Shown: one piece after another, positions 1 through 7,924 of the stretch
Layout of the letters: each line of letters begins with the position of its first letter
Position numbering within the stretch: position 1 is the first letter of the stretch
NCBI GenBank assembly: GCA_030524055.1
Contig: JAUNHH010000010.1
Location: 27,536 to 91,535 of the forward strand
DNA: 64,000 nt
Direction: 5' to 3'
Source: Actinomycetaceae bacterium
GTDB lineage: Bacteria; Actinomycetota; Actinomycetes; Actinomycetales; Actinomycetaceae
Program-made: the position numbers and the translations under genes
The notes under the pieces: model-generated
The model's database searches: none
What the model was told of the DNA's origin: nothing
Seen by the model: the letters and a program-made list of their open reading frames with translations, nothing else

Positions 1-429
1 CCTGACAACTACAAGCCGCATATGAATGCCGAAGGCACTCTGGTGGAAGCCAATCGTGCATGGCACACAGCAAATGGCACCTATGGAGTGTCGATCTTTA
101 TTGGCGTCGTGATTGTCACCATTGGCGTGCTGGTTCTAGCTCACTATATTCACCCGGGCATTGGTGTAGTTGGCGCAATCGGCGTGATTTTCTTCTCCGT
201 GGTGACACTGTCTTTCCTTATTACTACTCCTGAGGTGTGGGTGGCAGCCCCTAAGGAAGGTTTAGCTGATGCGGATCTTGGATTCCCCTTCCTTAATGGA
301 CGCGGACGTCTTGTCATTAAAGACTGTATTCAGATGGGTGCTGGCTGGGTTCTTCTGGTCGATTCCGCACGCGTGTGGTTGAAACGTAAGGGAATTAGCT
401 TCTCTGATTCTCTGGTGCGTTCCGCCTAA
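1..429 (+). CDS. RclC/YkgB-like DUF417 membrane protein, 5' truncated
   Basis: The reading frame is open from the first base, so the gene begins upstream of the window. The visible 142 residues contain two or three hydrophobic membrane segments (around residues 30-55 and 60-77) and end in GRGRLVIKDCIQMGAGWVLLVDSAR-type sequence, typical of the C-terminus of the DUF417 family (E. coli RclC, an inner membrane protein linked to reactive chlorine resistance). The role is assigned by family resemblance only. It is followed by a strong hairpin terminator, so it is the last gene of its transcript. Confidence 0.75.
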   Translation, partial: PDNYKPHMNAEGTLVEANRAWHTANGTYGVSIFIGVVIVTIGVLVLAHYIHPGIGVVGAIGVIFFSVVTLSFLITTPEVWVAAPKEGLADADLGFPFLNGRGRLVIKDCIQMGAGWVLLVDSARVWLKRKGISFSDSLVRSA

Positions 430-434
430 TATTC

Positions 435-446
435 ACGAGGCCGGGG
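435..446 (+). repeat. one-mismatch copy of the recurring 12-mer
   Basis: ACGAGGCCGGGG, one base different from ACGAGGGCGGGG, lies just after the stop codon of the DUF417 gene. Confidence 0.5.
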
Positions 447-521
447 CAGATGCATAGAGAAAACCTACTGCCTGCATTAACGGCCCAACTGGCGCGCGAC
501 CCAATGCGCATATAAATGCAG

Positions 522-563
522 AATGCGGCTCCAAGTACATGGCGACTTGGAGCCGCATTTTTA
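522..563 (+). terminator. rho-independent terminator
   Basis: A 15-bp perfect stem (arms 522-536 and 545-559) with an 8-base loop is followed by a run of T. It ends the DUF417 transcript. On the minus strand it would also lie behind the VOC gene, which stops at 639. Confidence 0.9.
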
Positions 564-638
564 TTGTGCCCATTTGAGACTAGCGGTGCGGGGCGGAGGA
601 GAAAAGGGGATATGTGACCGCCCACCACGTTGAAGCAT

Positions 639-1046
639 CTAATTCCCAATGTAGCTATCGGCATACTCTTCCGACGGGGGAATGGGCTGGATAATATCCA
701 CCAGGACAGCATCTGGGCCACTGATAATGAAATGACGTTGGCCAAAAGCTTCGTCTTTAAGGGGAGCAATTTCCTGATAATCTCCCGCGGTGATCAGACG
801 CGAATACACTGCATCGACATTATCGACTTCGAAGTTAATGATGACTCCCTGGGGCAGCTTGCGCGATTCTTCGGGAATCGTTTCGTGATCATAAGCGAGT
901 AGAGCGAGTTCATGTGCCCCTTTGCGCAGACTGACATACCAGTCAGATTCAAAAACGACCTCCATTTCTAGGGCGTCAATGTAGAAGGCGCTGGCACGGG
1001 CAACGTCTGCGGTCATTAAAACGGGGTAGAGGCTGGTCATGGACAT
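639..1046 (-). CDS. VOC (glyoxalase/bleomycin-resistance fold) family protein
   Basis: A 135-residue single-domain protein of the vicinal oxygen chelate superfamily. It starts MSMTSLYPVLMTADVARASAFY, the usual first beta-alpha unit, and has a second half 'VIINFEVDNVDAVYSRL...' with the matching motif. The substrate is unknown; such proteins may be metal-dependent enzymes or drug-binding proteins. The start at 1046 is chosen because AAGGAGGA lies directly upstream (1051-1058); a longer frame to 1229 overlaps the divergent regulator and is rejected. It is divergent from a TetR gene across two palindromes, so it is probably that regulator's target. Confidence 0.85.
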   Translation of the reverse strand: MSMTSLYPVLMTADVARASAFYIDALEMEVVFESDWYVSLRKGAHELALLAYDHETIPEESRKLPQGVIINFEVDNVDAVYSRLITAGDYQEIAPLKDEAFGQRHFIISGPDAVLVDIIQPIPPSEEYADSYIGN

Positions 1047-1066
1047 CTTTTCCTCCTTGGGTAGTT

Positions 1067-1085
1067 TACGTACACTGTGTACGTA
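1067..1085. promoter_or_regulatory. palindromic operator 1 (TetR-type)
   Basis: TACGTACACTGTGTACGTA is a perfect 8-bp inverted repeat around a 3-base centre, and one further base pair extends it on each side. It sits 20 bases upstream of the VOC start codon. It shares layout and most bases with the second palindrome at 1099-1117. Confidence 0.8.
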
Positions 1086-1098
1086 AGTAAGGTCAGTA

Positions 1099-1117
1099 TA
1101 CATACATGGTGTATGTA
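1099..1117. promoter_or_regulatory. palindromic operator 2 (TetR-type)
   Basis: TACATACATGGTGTATGTA is a perfect 8-bp inverted repeat with a 3-base centre, 32 bp from the first operator (about three helical turns). It ends 12 bases before the TetR start and abuts its ribosome binding site, consistent with autorepression. Confidence 0.8.
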
Positions 1118-1129
1118 AAGGAGCGTGTG

Positions 1130-1711
1130 ATGCCTCGAATGTCAGCTGCTGATGCGGCACGAACTGCGGAATTAATCCTGGATACTGCGACAGAACACTT
1201 CGCCTCTCAAAGTTATGCGGAGGTGTCATTGGAATCTATTGCGGCCGGCGCAGGGGTGACGCGCGGCGCGGTGTACCACCACTACTCGTCGAAGAACAAG
1301 CTTTTTGCTGCGGTGGCGGCCAGACTGCATAGCCGAATTGCCGATGCAGTGGCGAGGGCGGCGGCAGGTGCTAGGAGTGATTCTTTTGCTGCGATTAAAG
1401 CCGGGTCTCATGCTTTTCTTGATGCCATTACTGCTGGGCCTGCGGCACGGGTGTTGTTGATTGAGGCACCTGCGGTTATTGGGTGGGATGCGTGGCGCGA
1501 CCTTGATGCGCAGGGCTCGCAAAAACTCCTGGAAGAGGGTCTGCGCGAAATGGGAATAGGGGAGGGGATTGTCGAGGCCCTCACTATTCAACTGTCCGGG
1601 GCAATGAATGAAGCAGCCATCTGGGTAGCACGCCAGAAAAATCGCCGAGTAGCACTAAAGAAAGCACATGAGGCACTAGATGTGTTGCTAGCGGTACTTG
1701 AAAGGGAATAA
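1130..1711 (+). CDS. TetR family transcriptional regulator
   Basis: A 193-residue regulator. The N-terminal helix-turn-helix is clear: 'SLESIAAGAGVTRGAVYHHYSSKNKLF', the standard TetR signature, at about residues 28-54. The C-terminal ligand domain is helical and not diagnostic. The start at 1130 (MPRMSAADAA) is preferred over 1106 because AAAGGAG lies 8 bases upstream and the earlier ATG falls inside operator 2. It probably represses itself and the divergent VOC gene; the ligand is unknown. Confidence 0.9.
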   Translation: MPRMSAADAARTAELILDTATEHFASQSYAEVSLESIAAGAGVTRGAVYHHYSSKNKLFAAVAARLHSRIADAVARAAAGARSDSFAAIKAGSHAFLDAITAGPAARVLLIEAPAVIGWDAWRDLDAQGSQKLLEEGLREMGIGEGIVEALTIQLSGAMNEAAIWVARQKNRRVALKKAHEALDVLLAVLERE

Positions 1712-1736
1712 AGGAAGCTCTGTGGAGCCTCGGCTT

Positions 1737-1955
1737 TTAGTCAAACTGCCCCGACAGGGACGTCCTTAGGGAATCCCTAGTTAGGCACAGACGGAGAATA
1801 CCGACTTTGCACTGGCGATAGTCAGCAGTGAACTCATCGGCAACTTTAGCCAGGTTATATACACCAGCAACCCGCACCTGCGGTCGCCCATGACCAAGCT
1901 GCTCAATAGCAGCATTCAAACGAGCCTCAGCCTCAGTTAACACCCGGATACCCAC
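1737..1955 (-). pseudogene. remnant copy of the neighbouring pentapeptide-repeat gene
   Basis: This 72-codon frame encodes EAEARLNAAIEQLGHGRPQVR..., clearly related to EAEERLAKAVEQLGSESPQVR... in the middle of the adjacent gene (1959-3362). Similarity runs for about 48 residues, then the frame diverges and stops. No transmembrane start and no repeat domain remain. It is best read as a truncated tandem duplicate; a functional short protein cannot be excluded. Confidence 0.65.
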
Positions 1956-1958
1956 CCT

Positions 1959-3362
1959 TTAAGTATCCGTGATCTCAAAGCCGAGAACTTCTCGAAGCTC
2001 CAACTTGGGATGCGGGCTCCGATCAACTACAGTCCCGTTATTGTTGAACTTTGCCCATTGCGCACCAGAGGGAAGTTGTTTGTCTCCAACAACTTCCAAC
2101 ACGTCGGCAAACTTGAATGGGTCATTTTCCCCTTCGTACTGATCGGGAAAATAGGTCTCATAAAAGGAGTACTTTCCCAGGAACTTACTGTCCGCGAAAT
2201 AAATACCAACTCCATACAGTATGGTACGCCCAACTTTGTACATGTTGCCAGCATCCAGAAGTCTAAACGTGTTTGAGAATTTGACCCTGATGAAATTTGC
2301 TTCCCCCCGGAAAGTGACCTTATAGAAATCCGCTACGCCCATAAAATGCGCCCGAGCAAACTTTACATCTCCACAAAACTCGCTCCGGCGGAATATGGCA
2401 TCCCCCAAAAACTTAACTTGGGCGAAACTGATACCCTTTGCAACGCACATCTCACGCATACTTATATGTTCGCGGAAAATCGCTTTATCGAATGATACGT
2501 GATCCTTAAATGTTGACCCGTCAAATTCCGTTCTCCCACTAATGAATTCGGCTCTCTCAAATAAGACGTTGCCACGAAATTCACATTGTTTAGCACGCAA
2601 GGGCTCCCAAAACTTTGTTCCGCGAAAGTTGGCCTCAGAAGAAAAGGAGCTGGCGTTTAAATTTACCTTAACGAAGACGGTATTTTCAAATGTCACCTCC
2701 GCTTGAAAAACACAGTTGCTCAAATCTAGTGTTTCGGAAAAGATGGCGCCTTCAAGTGAAAGCCCACAATGGCTCCATGAAGGTGACCGTTGCCCGCTGT
2801 CCCCGCAGTTCTGAAGATAATGCGACCGCAATACCTTTAGAATTGTTGACTCAACCGCACCATCTTGCGATTCGTATTGTTCTTTACCATCCTCGCCCTC
2901 TACCCATTTTCCGCGTTGAGTGCGCAAATAGCCGCAAAGAATATCTACTACTCGCTGCTTGTAGTCACCCAAATATGTATCAGCTACATTCGTGGCGGCG
3001 TATACAGCAGCAATCCTTACTTGAGGAGATTCGCTTCCCAACTGCTCCACGGCCTTTGCCAGGCGTTCCTCTGCTTCTCGCCGGTCAGCACGTTCCTCTT
3101 CACGCTCTGCGCTGGAGCGTTCTCGGTACTTGATTACAAGGTATGCAACAGCACCAATCCCGCCGATCATGGTCAGGGCAATTCGCACTCTTTCAAGAGG
3201 ATCGCCTACGTTCTGCCCTATGCGCCAGATACTGACAGCACGCTCCCAACTCCAAAGTTCACCTTCTCCCCAAATCCAGCCAAGAAGGGTAAACAGCACC
3301 AGTGCAGCGATTGCCCACCCAAAGATAGTGACGAAGAGCTTCCAGTTCAGGGGGTTTTTCAT
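1959..3362 (-). CDS. membrane-anchored pentapeptide-repeat protein
   Basis: A 467-residue protein. Two membrane segments (about residues 10-30 and 58-78) are followed by a charged coiled stretch (RSSAEREEERADRREAEERL) and a helical region with SPQVRIAAVYA. From about residue 200 to 400 comes a right-handed beta-helix of pentapeptide type with F at the central position (for example ANFRGTKF, VLFERAEF, VSFDKAIF, VKFARAHF). Such proteins are common in Actinobacteria, but their function is not known. It is monocistronic, with a related gene fragment behind it and a long untranslated gap in front. Confidence 0.85.
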   Translation of the reverse strand: MKNPLNWKLFVTIFGWAIAALVLFTLLGWIWGEGELWSWERAVSIWRIGQNVGDPLERVRIALTMIGGIGAVAYLVIKYRERSSAEREEERADRREAEERLAKAVEQLGSESPQVRIAAVYAATNVADTYLGDYKQRVVDILCGYLRTQRGKWVEGEDGKEQYESQDGAVESTILKVLRSHYLQNCGDSGQRSPSWSHCGLSLEGAIFSETLDLSNCVFQAEVTFENTVFVKVNLNASSFSSEANFRGTKFWEPLRAKQCEFRGNVLFERAEFISGRTEFDGSTFKDHVSFDKAIFREHISMREMCVAKGISFAQVKFLGDAIFRRSEFCGDVKFARAHFMGVADFYKVTFRGEANFIRVKFSNTFRLLDAGNMYKVGRTILYGVGIYFADSKFLGKYSFYETYFPDQYEGENDPFKFADVLEVVGDKQLPSGAQWAKFNNNGTVVDRSPHPKLELREVLGFEITDT

Positions 3363-3775
3363 CTAGACCAGTACCTTCGCCATCTGAACCCACCTCATCT
3401 CGTAGGCCTTTTTCTTTACGCTAGCGAGTCATCGCCCGTGGAAACTATCTTAACTGCGGTTTTGCACTTTGTGAGCCACCCCAGTGTGAGTAGATTTCTC
3501 TGCAGTCACTAAATTTCACGCCGCGCCTTTCTAAGTAAAAAAGAAGCAGCATCTAGGTTGCCATCCGTCTAAGTCACTTCCACCATAGGAACTAGGGCAG
3601 AACCTGTGACAGTACTAGCCCCGCCCTCGTCAATGGAGAAGTGGGGCGGCATTCCCGCAGGGAAACTCCCCGAGCAAGCCCACCGCGAACTCCCGCCACC
3701 CACCCAACCCACCAAATGGACACCTCCGCCGCACTCGACCTAACTCCCGCTACCATTGCCTGCGGAGATTCGATT
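3363..3775. other. intergenic region upstream of pyrR
   Basis: These 413 bases lie between the divergent pentapeptide-repeat gene and the pyr operon. They must hold the promoters of both, but I could not identify convincing -35/-10 boxes. One exact copy of the recurring 12-mer lies at 3619-3630. The open frames on both strands here are low-complexity proline/arginine-rich shadows and are not annotated. Confidence 0.5.
3619..3630 (-). repeat. 12-mer ACGAGGGCGGGG, exact
   Basis: Intergenic copy about 190 bases upstream of pyrR; minus orientation. Confidence 0.9.
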
Positions 3776-3810
3776 CCTTTAAGGCCCGTCCAGAGAGGCG
3801 GGGAAGGAGG
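3776..3810 (+). promoter_or_regulatory. PyrR-binding RNA element over the pyrR ribosome binding site
   Basis: The transcript carries GTCCAGAGAGGC (3788-3799), matching the conserved loop recognised by PyrR in pyr mRNA leaders. Flanking bases can form a stem: GCCC with GGG(G), and CCTT (3776-3779) with AAGG (3804-3807). The second pair is part of the Shine-Dalgarno AAGGAGG at 3804-3810. No terminator follows, so control by blocking translation, as reported for mycobacterial PyrR, is more likely than Bacillus-type attenuation. The fold is inferred by eye. Confidence 0.8.
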
Positions 3811-3815
3811 TCCAT

Positions 3816-4403
3816 ATGGGCTCGTCATATCCAGATGCATCGCATTCGGCGTCACAACCGCCAGGCACTGCCGAAGACAAGGAGGTCCTCGGCCCCGAGG
3901 ATATTTCCCGCTCCCTGTCACGCATTGCCTACGAAATCGTTGAACGCAACCGCGGCGGAGATATTGTCATTGCTGGCATCCCCACAGGTGGGGCCACGCT
4001 GGCACGCCGCCTCATTAACCGGCTCCGCGAAATCGCAGGCATCGACGCTGATCTGGCCATTATTGACACCACCATGTTCCGCGACGACCTGGCCAAACAA
4101 CCCCTGCGTGCACCAAAAGAAACCCTGGTTCCGCCCACCGGTATTGACGGGCGCACTATCGTCCTCGTCGATGACGTCCTCTACACCGGACGCACCATTA
4201 AAGCTGCCCTAGACGCTCTGGGCACACTTGGCCGGGCAGCAACAGTTCAACTGGCGGTCCTCGTTGATCGCGGGCACAGAGAACTACCCATCCGGCCCGA
4301 CTTTGTGGGCAAAAATATCCCCACCTCACGTAATGAAACAGTGACTATCCTTTTGGCGGAACAAGACGGACGTGACGCCGTACTCCTCGGGAAGAAGGCG
4401 TGA
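3816..4403 (+). CDS. pyrR: PyrR bifunctional pyr operon regulator / uracil phosphoribosyltransferase
   Basis: A 195-residue PRTase-fold protein. The PRPP-binding loop [12 protein letters not shown] is at about residues 116-127, and [12 protein letters not shown] at 52-63 is the PyrR-type substrate loop. PyrR binds UMP/UTP and represses pyr mRNA; many members also convert uracil and PRPP to UMP. The first 20 or so residues are an extra polar extension compared with Bacillus PyrR. The ATG at 3816 has AAGGAGG 5 bases upstream. It is first in the operon and one base before pyrB. Confidence 0.96.
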   Translation: MGSSYPDASHSASQPPGTAEDKEVLGPEDISRSLSRIAYEIVERNRGGDIVIAGIPTGGATLARRLINRLREIAGIDADLAIIDTTMFRDDLAKQPLRAPKETLVPPTGIDGRTIVLVDDVLYTGRTIKAALDALGTLGRAATVQLAVLVDRGHRELPIRPDFVGKNIPTSRNETVTILLAEQDGRDAVLLGKKA

Positions 4404-4404
4404 C

Positions 4405-5397
4405 ATGAGCTTGAATCACCTCATTACTATTCGCGACCTGGACTATCGCGAAGCCGTCCTTATCCTTGATACGGCCGAGCAAATGGCCGCCACCCAGTCA
4501 CGCCGCGTCAAGAAACTTCCCACCTTGCACGGACGCACTGTTGTCAACCTTTTCTTTGAGGACTCCACCCGTACCCGTCTGTCTTTTGAGGCAGCTGCTA
4601 AACGCCTCAGCGCTGACGTCATTAACTTCTCCGCGAAAGGCTCATCCCTGTCAAAAGGGGAGTCCTTAAAAGACACTGCCCTCACTTTGGAGGCAATGGG
4701 CGCGGACGCCGTTATCGTGCGGCATTCATCCTCGGGTGCGGCCCACCGCCTGGCCCACGCGGGCTGGATGGATCTGCCCGTGCTGAATGCTGGCGATGGC
4801 ACCCACCAGCACCCCACGCAGGCTCTTCTCGACGCGATGACCTTACGTCGCCACTTCAAGCGTGACGCTGCCGACCCAAATGTGGATCCTGTTGCGCCGG
4901 GGACAGATCTGAAAGGCGCGAAAGTTGTGATTGTGGGCGATGTGCTGCATAGCCGTGTGGCCCGCTCGAATGTTGATCTTCTGTCGCTGTTGGGCGCTGA
5001 TGTCACCCTGGTTGCTCCGCCTACGCTGTTGCCTGTGGGCGTTGAAGGTTGGTCGTGCCGGATTGAATATGACTTGGATGCGGCCATCGCTACCGAGCCT
5101 GACGCCATTATGATGCTGCGTGTTCAGCGTGAGCGGATGAGCGGCGCTGGCGGAGGCTTCTTCCCGTCCCCGGGCGAGTACCACTCTGCTTATGGCCTTG
5201 ATCGTCAGCGTTTTGAAGCGCTGCCGGATACCTGCATTGTGATGCACCCTGGGCCGATGAATCGTGGTTTAGAAATCTGCGCTGAAGCAGCCGATTCGCC
5301 GCGTTCGGTCATTGTTGAACAGGTCGCCAACGGAGTGTCCGTGCGGATGGCCGCCCTCTATCTGCTGCTTGCCCCGGAAGGAACCTCCCATGACTGA
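4405..5397 (+). CDS. pyrB: aspartate carbamoyltransferase catalytic subunit
   Basis: Makes N-carbamoyl-aspartate from carbamoyl phosphate and aspartate, the first committed step of UMP synthesis. The 330-residue protein shows the carbamoyl phosphate motif STRTR (54-58) and HPTQ (136-139); the aspartate-loop region is in the C-terminal half. The start at 4405 follows the pyrR stop by one base and has GAAGAAGG upstream. No pyrI regulatory subunit is encoded nearby. Its end overlaps pyrC by 8 bases, implying translational coupling. Confidence 0.97.
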   Translation: MSLNHLITIRDLDYREAVLILDTAEQMAATQSRRVKKLPTLHGRTVVNLFFEDSTRTRLSFEAAAKRLSADVINFSAKGSSLSKGESLKDTALTLEAMGADAVIVRHSSSGAAHRLAHAGWMDLPVLNAGDGTHQHPTQALLDAMTLRRHFKRDAADPNVDPVAPGTDLKGAKVVIVGDVLHSRVARSNVDLLSLLGADVTLVAPPTLLPVGVEGWSCRIEYDLDAAIATEPDAIMMLRVQRERMSGAGGGFFPSPGEYHSAYGLDRQRFEALPDTCIVMHPGPMNRGLEICAEAADSPRSVIVEQVANGVSVRMAALYLLLAPEGTSHD

Positions 5398-6715
5398 TTC
5401 ACCCACCACTTCCCGCGACATTCTCATTCGTTCCGCTGACCTCCTTGGGGGCGGCCGCGGCGACATCCTCGTGCGTGATGGTGTCATTATTTCTTTAGGG
5501 AACGAGGCCGGGGCGCAAGCTCATGACGCGGAAATTATTGACGCTGATGGCCTGATTGCTCTGCCCGGCCTGGTCGATATGCATACTCACCTGCGTGAAC
5601 CTGGTGGGGAAGATGCGGAAACAATTTTTACGGGCACCCGTGCGGCTGCTGTTGGCGGCTACACCGCTGTTCATGCCATGGCCAACACTGACCCGGTTGC
5701 TGATACTGCCTCCGTCGTGGAACAGGTATGGGATCTGGGCAATAGCGCCGGGTGGGTTGAAGTACGCCCTGTGGGCGCTGTCACCAACGATTTAGGTGGC
5801 AAACACCTATCGTCAATGGGGGCAATGGCGAATTCTCGGGCACAGGTGCGCGTCTTTTCTGATGACGGCAAATGCGTGTCAGATCCAGTTCTCATGCGCC
5901 GCGCCCTCGAATATGTCAAAGCCTTTGATGGGGTAGTGGCGCAGCACGCCCAGGACCCGGAACTCACTGATGGCGCCCAAATGAATGAGTCGCCGCTGTC
6001 TGGTGAACTCGGGCTGCCCGGTTGGCCAGCTGTCGCTGAAGAAGCCATTATTGCCCGCGATATTTTATTGGCGAAACATGTGGGATCTCGCTTGCATGTC
6101 TGCCACCTGTCCACTGCGGGCTCGGTGGAACTGATTCGCTGGGGCAAGCGCATGGGCGTGGATGTCACCGCGGAAGTTACTCCCCACCACCTTCTTCTCA
6201 CCGAAGACCTAGCGTGTTCCTATGACCCGCTGTATAAGGTCAATCCTCCACTGCGTACAGCTGAAGATGTCGAAGCTGTCCGTGAGGGCCTGGCCGACGG
6301 CACCATTGACTGCATTGGCACCGATCATGCACCGCATCCTTTAGAGTCCAAAGACTGCGAATGGCAGGCTGGAGCTTTTGGGATGACTGGGCTGGAAACT
6401 GCGCTGCCTGTTGTGATTTCCACAATGGTGGAAACTGGCCGCCTGACCTGGGAAGACGTTGCCCGTGTCATGTCTACGGCACCGGCGCGGATTGGCCGCG
6501 TTGTCGGTCAGGGCCAGGGGCTGGTTGTGGGGGCGCCCGCGCATATTACTTTGCTGGATCCCACGGTGAAACGGATTGTTGATCCGCACCAGCAGTGGAC
6601 GCGTTCAACGAATTCGCCGTTTACCGGCCGCGAATTACTTGGCCAGGTCATGTACACCTTCTATAAGGGTGTGGCCACAGTTGCCCAGGGTGCACCGATT
6701 GGCGCAAAGGAGTAG
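5390..6715 (+). CDS. pyrC: dihydroorotase
   Basis: Cyclises carbamoyl-aspartate to dihydroorotate. The 441-residue amidohydrolase (class I, as in Gram-positives) has the metal site HTHLREPG at 65-72 and the late metal/catalytic segment IGTDHAPHP around residue 317. The start at 5390 overlaps the pyrB stop by 8 bases and is preceded by GGAAGGA. The operon lacks pyrD and pyrE, so later steps must be encoded elsewhere. Confidence 0.97.
   Translation: MTDSPTTSRDILIRSADLLGGGRGDILVRDGVIISLGNEAGAQAHDAEIIDADGLIALPGLVDMHTHLREPGGEDAETIFTGTRAAAVGGYTAVHAMANTDPVADTASVVEQVWDLGNSAGWVEVRPVGAVTNDLGGKHLSSMGAMANSRAQVRVFSDDGKCVSDPVLMRRALEYVKAFDGVVAQHAQDPELTDGAQMNESPLSGELGLPGWPAVAEEAIIARDILLAKHVGSRLHVCHLSTAGSVELIRWGKRMGVDVTAEVTPHHLLLTEDLACSYDPLYKVNPPLRTAEDVEAVREGLADGTIDCIGTDHAPHPLESKDCEWQAGAFGMTGLETALPVVISTMVETGRLTWEDVARVMSTAPARIGRVVGQGQGLVVGAPAHITLLDPTVKRIVDPHQQWTRSTNSPFTGRELLGQVMYTFYKGVATVAQGAPIGAKE
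5502..5513 (+). repeat. one-mismatch copy of the recurring 12-mer
   Basis: ACGAGGCCGGGG inside pyrC, the same variant as at 435-446. Confidence 0.5.
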
Positions 6716-6718
6716 TCC

Positions 6719-7924
6719 ATGAGTGACGTCGCCCTTCTTGTTCTTGAAGATGGCGCTGTTTTTCGTGGGAATGCCTGGGGAGCGCGTGGGCGCTCCCTAG
6801 GTGAGCTCGTCTTTTCTACAGGAATGACGGGCTACCAGGAAACACTGACAGACCCGTCCTATCACCGGCAGATTATTGTTCAGACTGCGCCACATATTGG
6901 CAATACCGGAATGAATGACGAAGACCCTGAGTCCTCGCGGATTTGGGTGGCGGGCTATGTTGTGCGTGACCCTGCGCGCCGCGCCTCGAATTGGCGTTCC
7001 CAGCGGGATCTTACTGATGAACTGCGTGAGCAGGGCATTATTGGGATTTCTGGTGTTGATACGCGCGCAGTCACGCGCCATATCCGCACCAAGGGCGCTA
7101 TGCGTGCGGGGATTTTCTCTGGGGATGCCCTACCTTCTGGTGCGGAGCACCTTAGCGACCAAGTGCGCGACGCCCTGGTCCGTATTGTTCTTGAACAGCC
7201 GCAAATGGCAGGCAGTGCTTTAGCCAGTGAAGTGTCAACACCCGACTTTTATACGTATGAGCCTGCTGGTGACTATGCGGGCAAAGAGCCGGTTGCCACT
7301 GTTGTTGCTGTGGATTTAGGGATTAAAACGCGTACTCCTGAGCATTTAGCGGAAAGGGGAGTGCGGGTTCATATTGTTCCTAATACGGTGTCTTTTGCCG
7401 ATATTGCGGCTTTGAATCCCGATGGCGTGTTCTTTTCTAATGGCCCGGGAGATCCTTCTAGTGCTGAGCATGAAGTGGATTTATTGCGGGCTATTTTGGA
7501 CGCGCGTATTCCTTTCTTTGGGATTTGTTTTGGTCACCAGCTCCTTGGGCGTGCCCTGGGGTATGGCACCTATAAATTGCCTTTTGGTCATCGCGGTGTG
7601 AATCAGCCGGTGAAGGATTTGACCACGGGGAAAGTCGAAATTACCAGTCAAAATCACGGTTTTGCTGTGGATATTCCTATTCAGGAAGCCTCTATTGCGC
7701 CCCATGATGATGGCCGGTATGGGCGCGTTGAAGTCAGCCATATTTGCTTAAATGACGGGGTTGTTGAAGGTATTCGCGCCCTTGATATTCCCGCTTTTTC
7801 TGTGCAATACCATCCTGAAGCGGCTGCTGGCCCCCATGATGGTGAGCATCTTTTTGACCGCTTTATCGCTTTAATGCGCCACTCAGACACTAATCAACAC
7901 ACCTCGTCAAAGGAATCTTCCTGA
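6719..7924 (+). CDS. carA: carbamoyl-phosphate synthase small (glutaminase) subunit
   Basis: Releases ammonia from glutamine for CarB. The 401-residue protein has an N-terminal CPSase small domain and a C-terminal class I glutamine amidotransferase domain. The triad is visible: Cys270 in [10 protein letters not shown], with His365 and Glu367 in [12 protein letters not shown] precedes the ATG. The stop overlaps the carB start (TGATG), consistent with coupled synthesis of the heterodimer. Confidence 0.97.
   Translation: MSDVALLVLEDGAVFRGNAWGARGRSLGELVFSTGMTGYQETLTDPSYHRQIIVQTAPHIGNTGMNDEDPESSRIWVAGYVVRDPARRASNWRSQRDLTDELREQGIIGISGVDTRAVTRHIRTKGAMRAGIFSGDALPSGAEHLSDQVRDALVRIVLEQPQMAGSALASEVSTPDFYTYEPAGDYAGKEPVATVVAVDLGIKTRTPEHLAERGVRVHIVPNTVSFADIAALNPDGVFFSNGPGDPSSAEHEVDLLRAILDARIPFFGICFGHQLLGRALGYGTYKLPFGHRGVNQPVKDLTTGKVEITSQNHGFAVDIPIQEASIAPHDDGRYGRVEVSHICLNDGVVEGIRALDIPAFSVQYHPEAAAGPHDGEHLFDRFIALMRHSDTNQHTSSKESS

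Noticed and set aside
3592..3943. Open frames on both strands upstream of and across the pyrR start
   Set aside because: They encode Pro/Arg/Gly-rich sequence with no family resemblance and overlap the PyrR target and pyrR itself.
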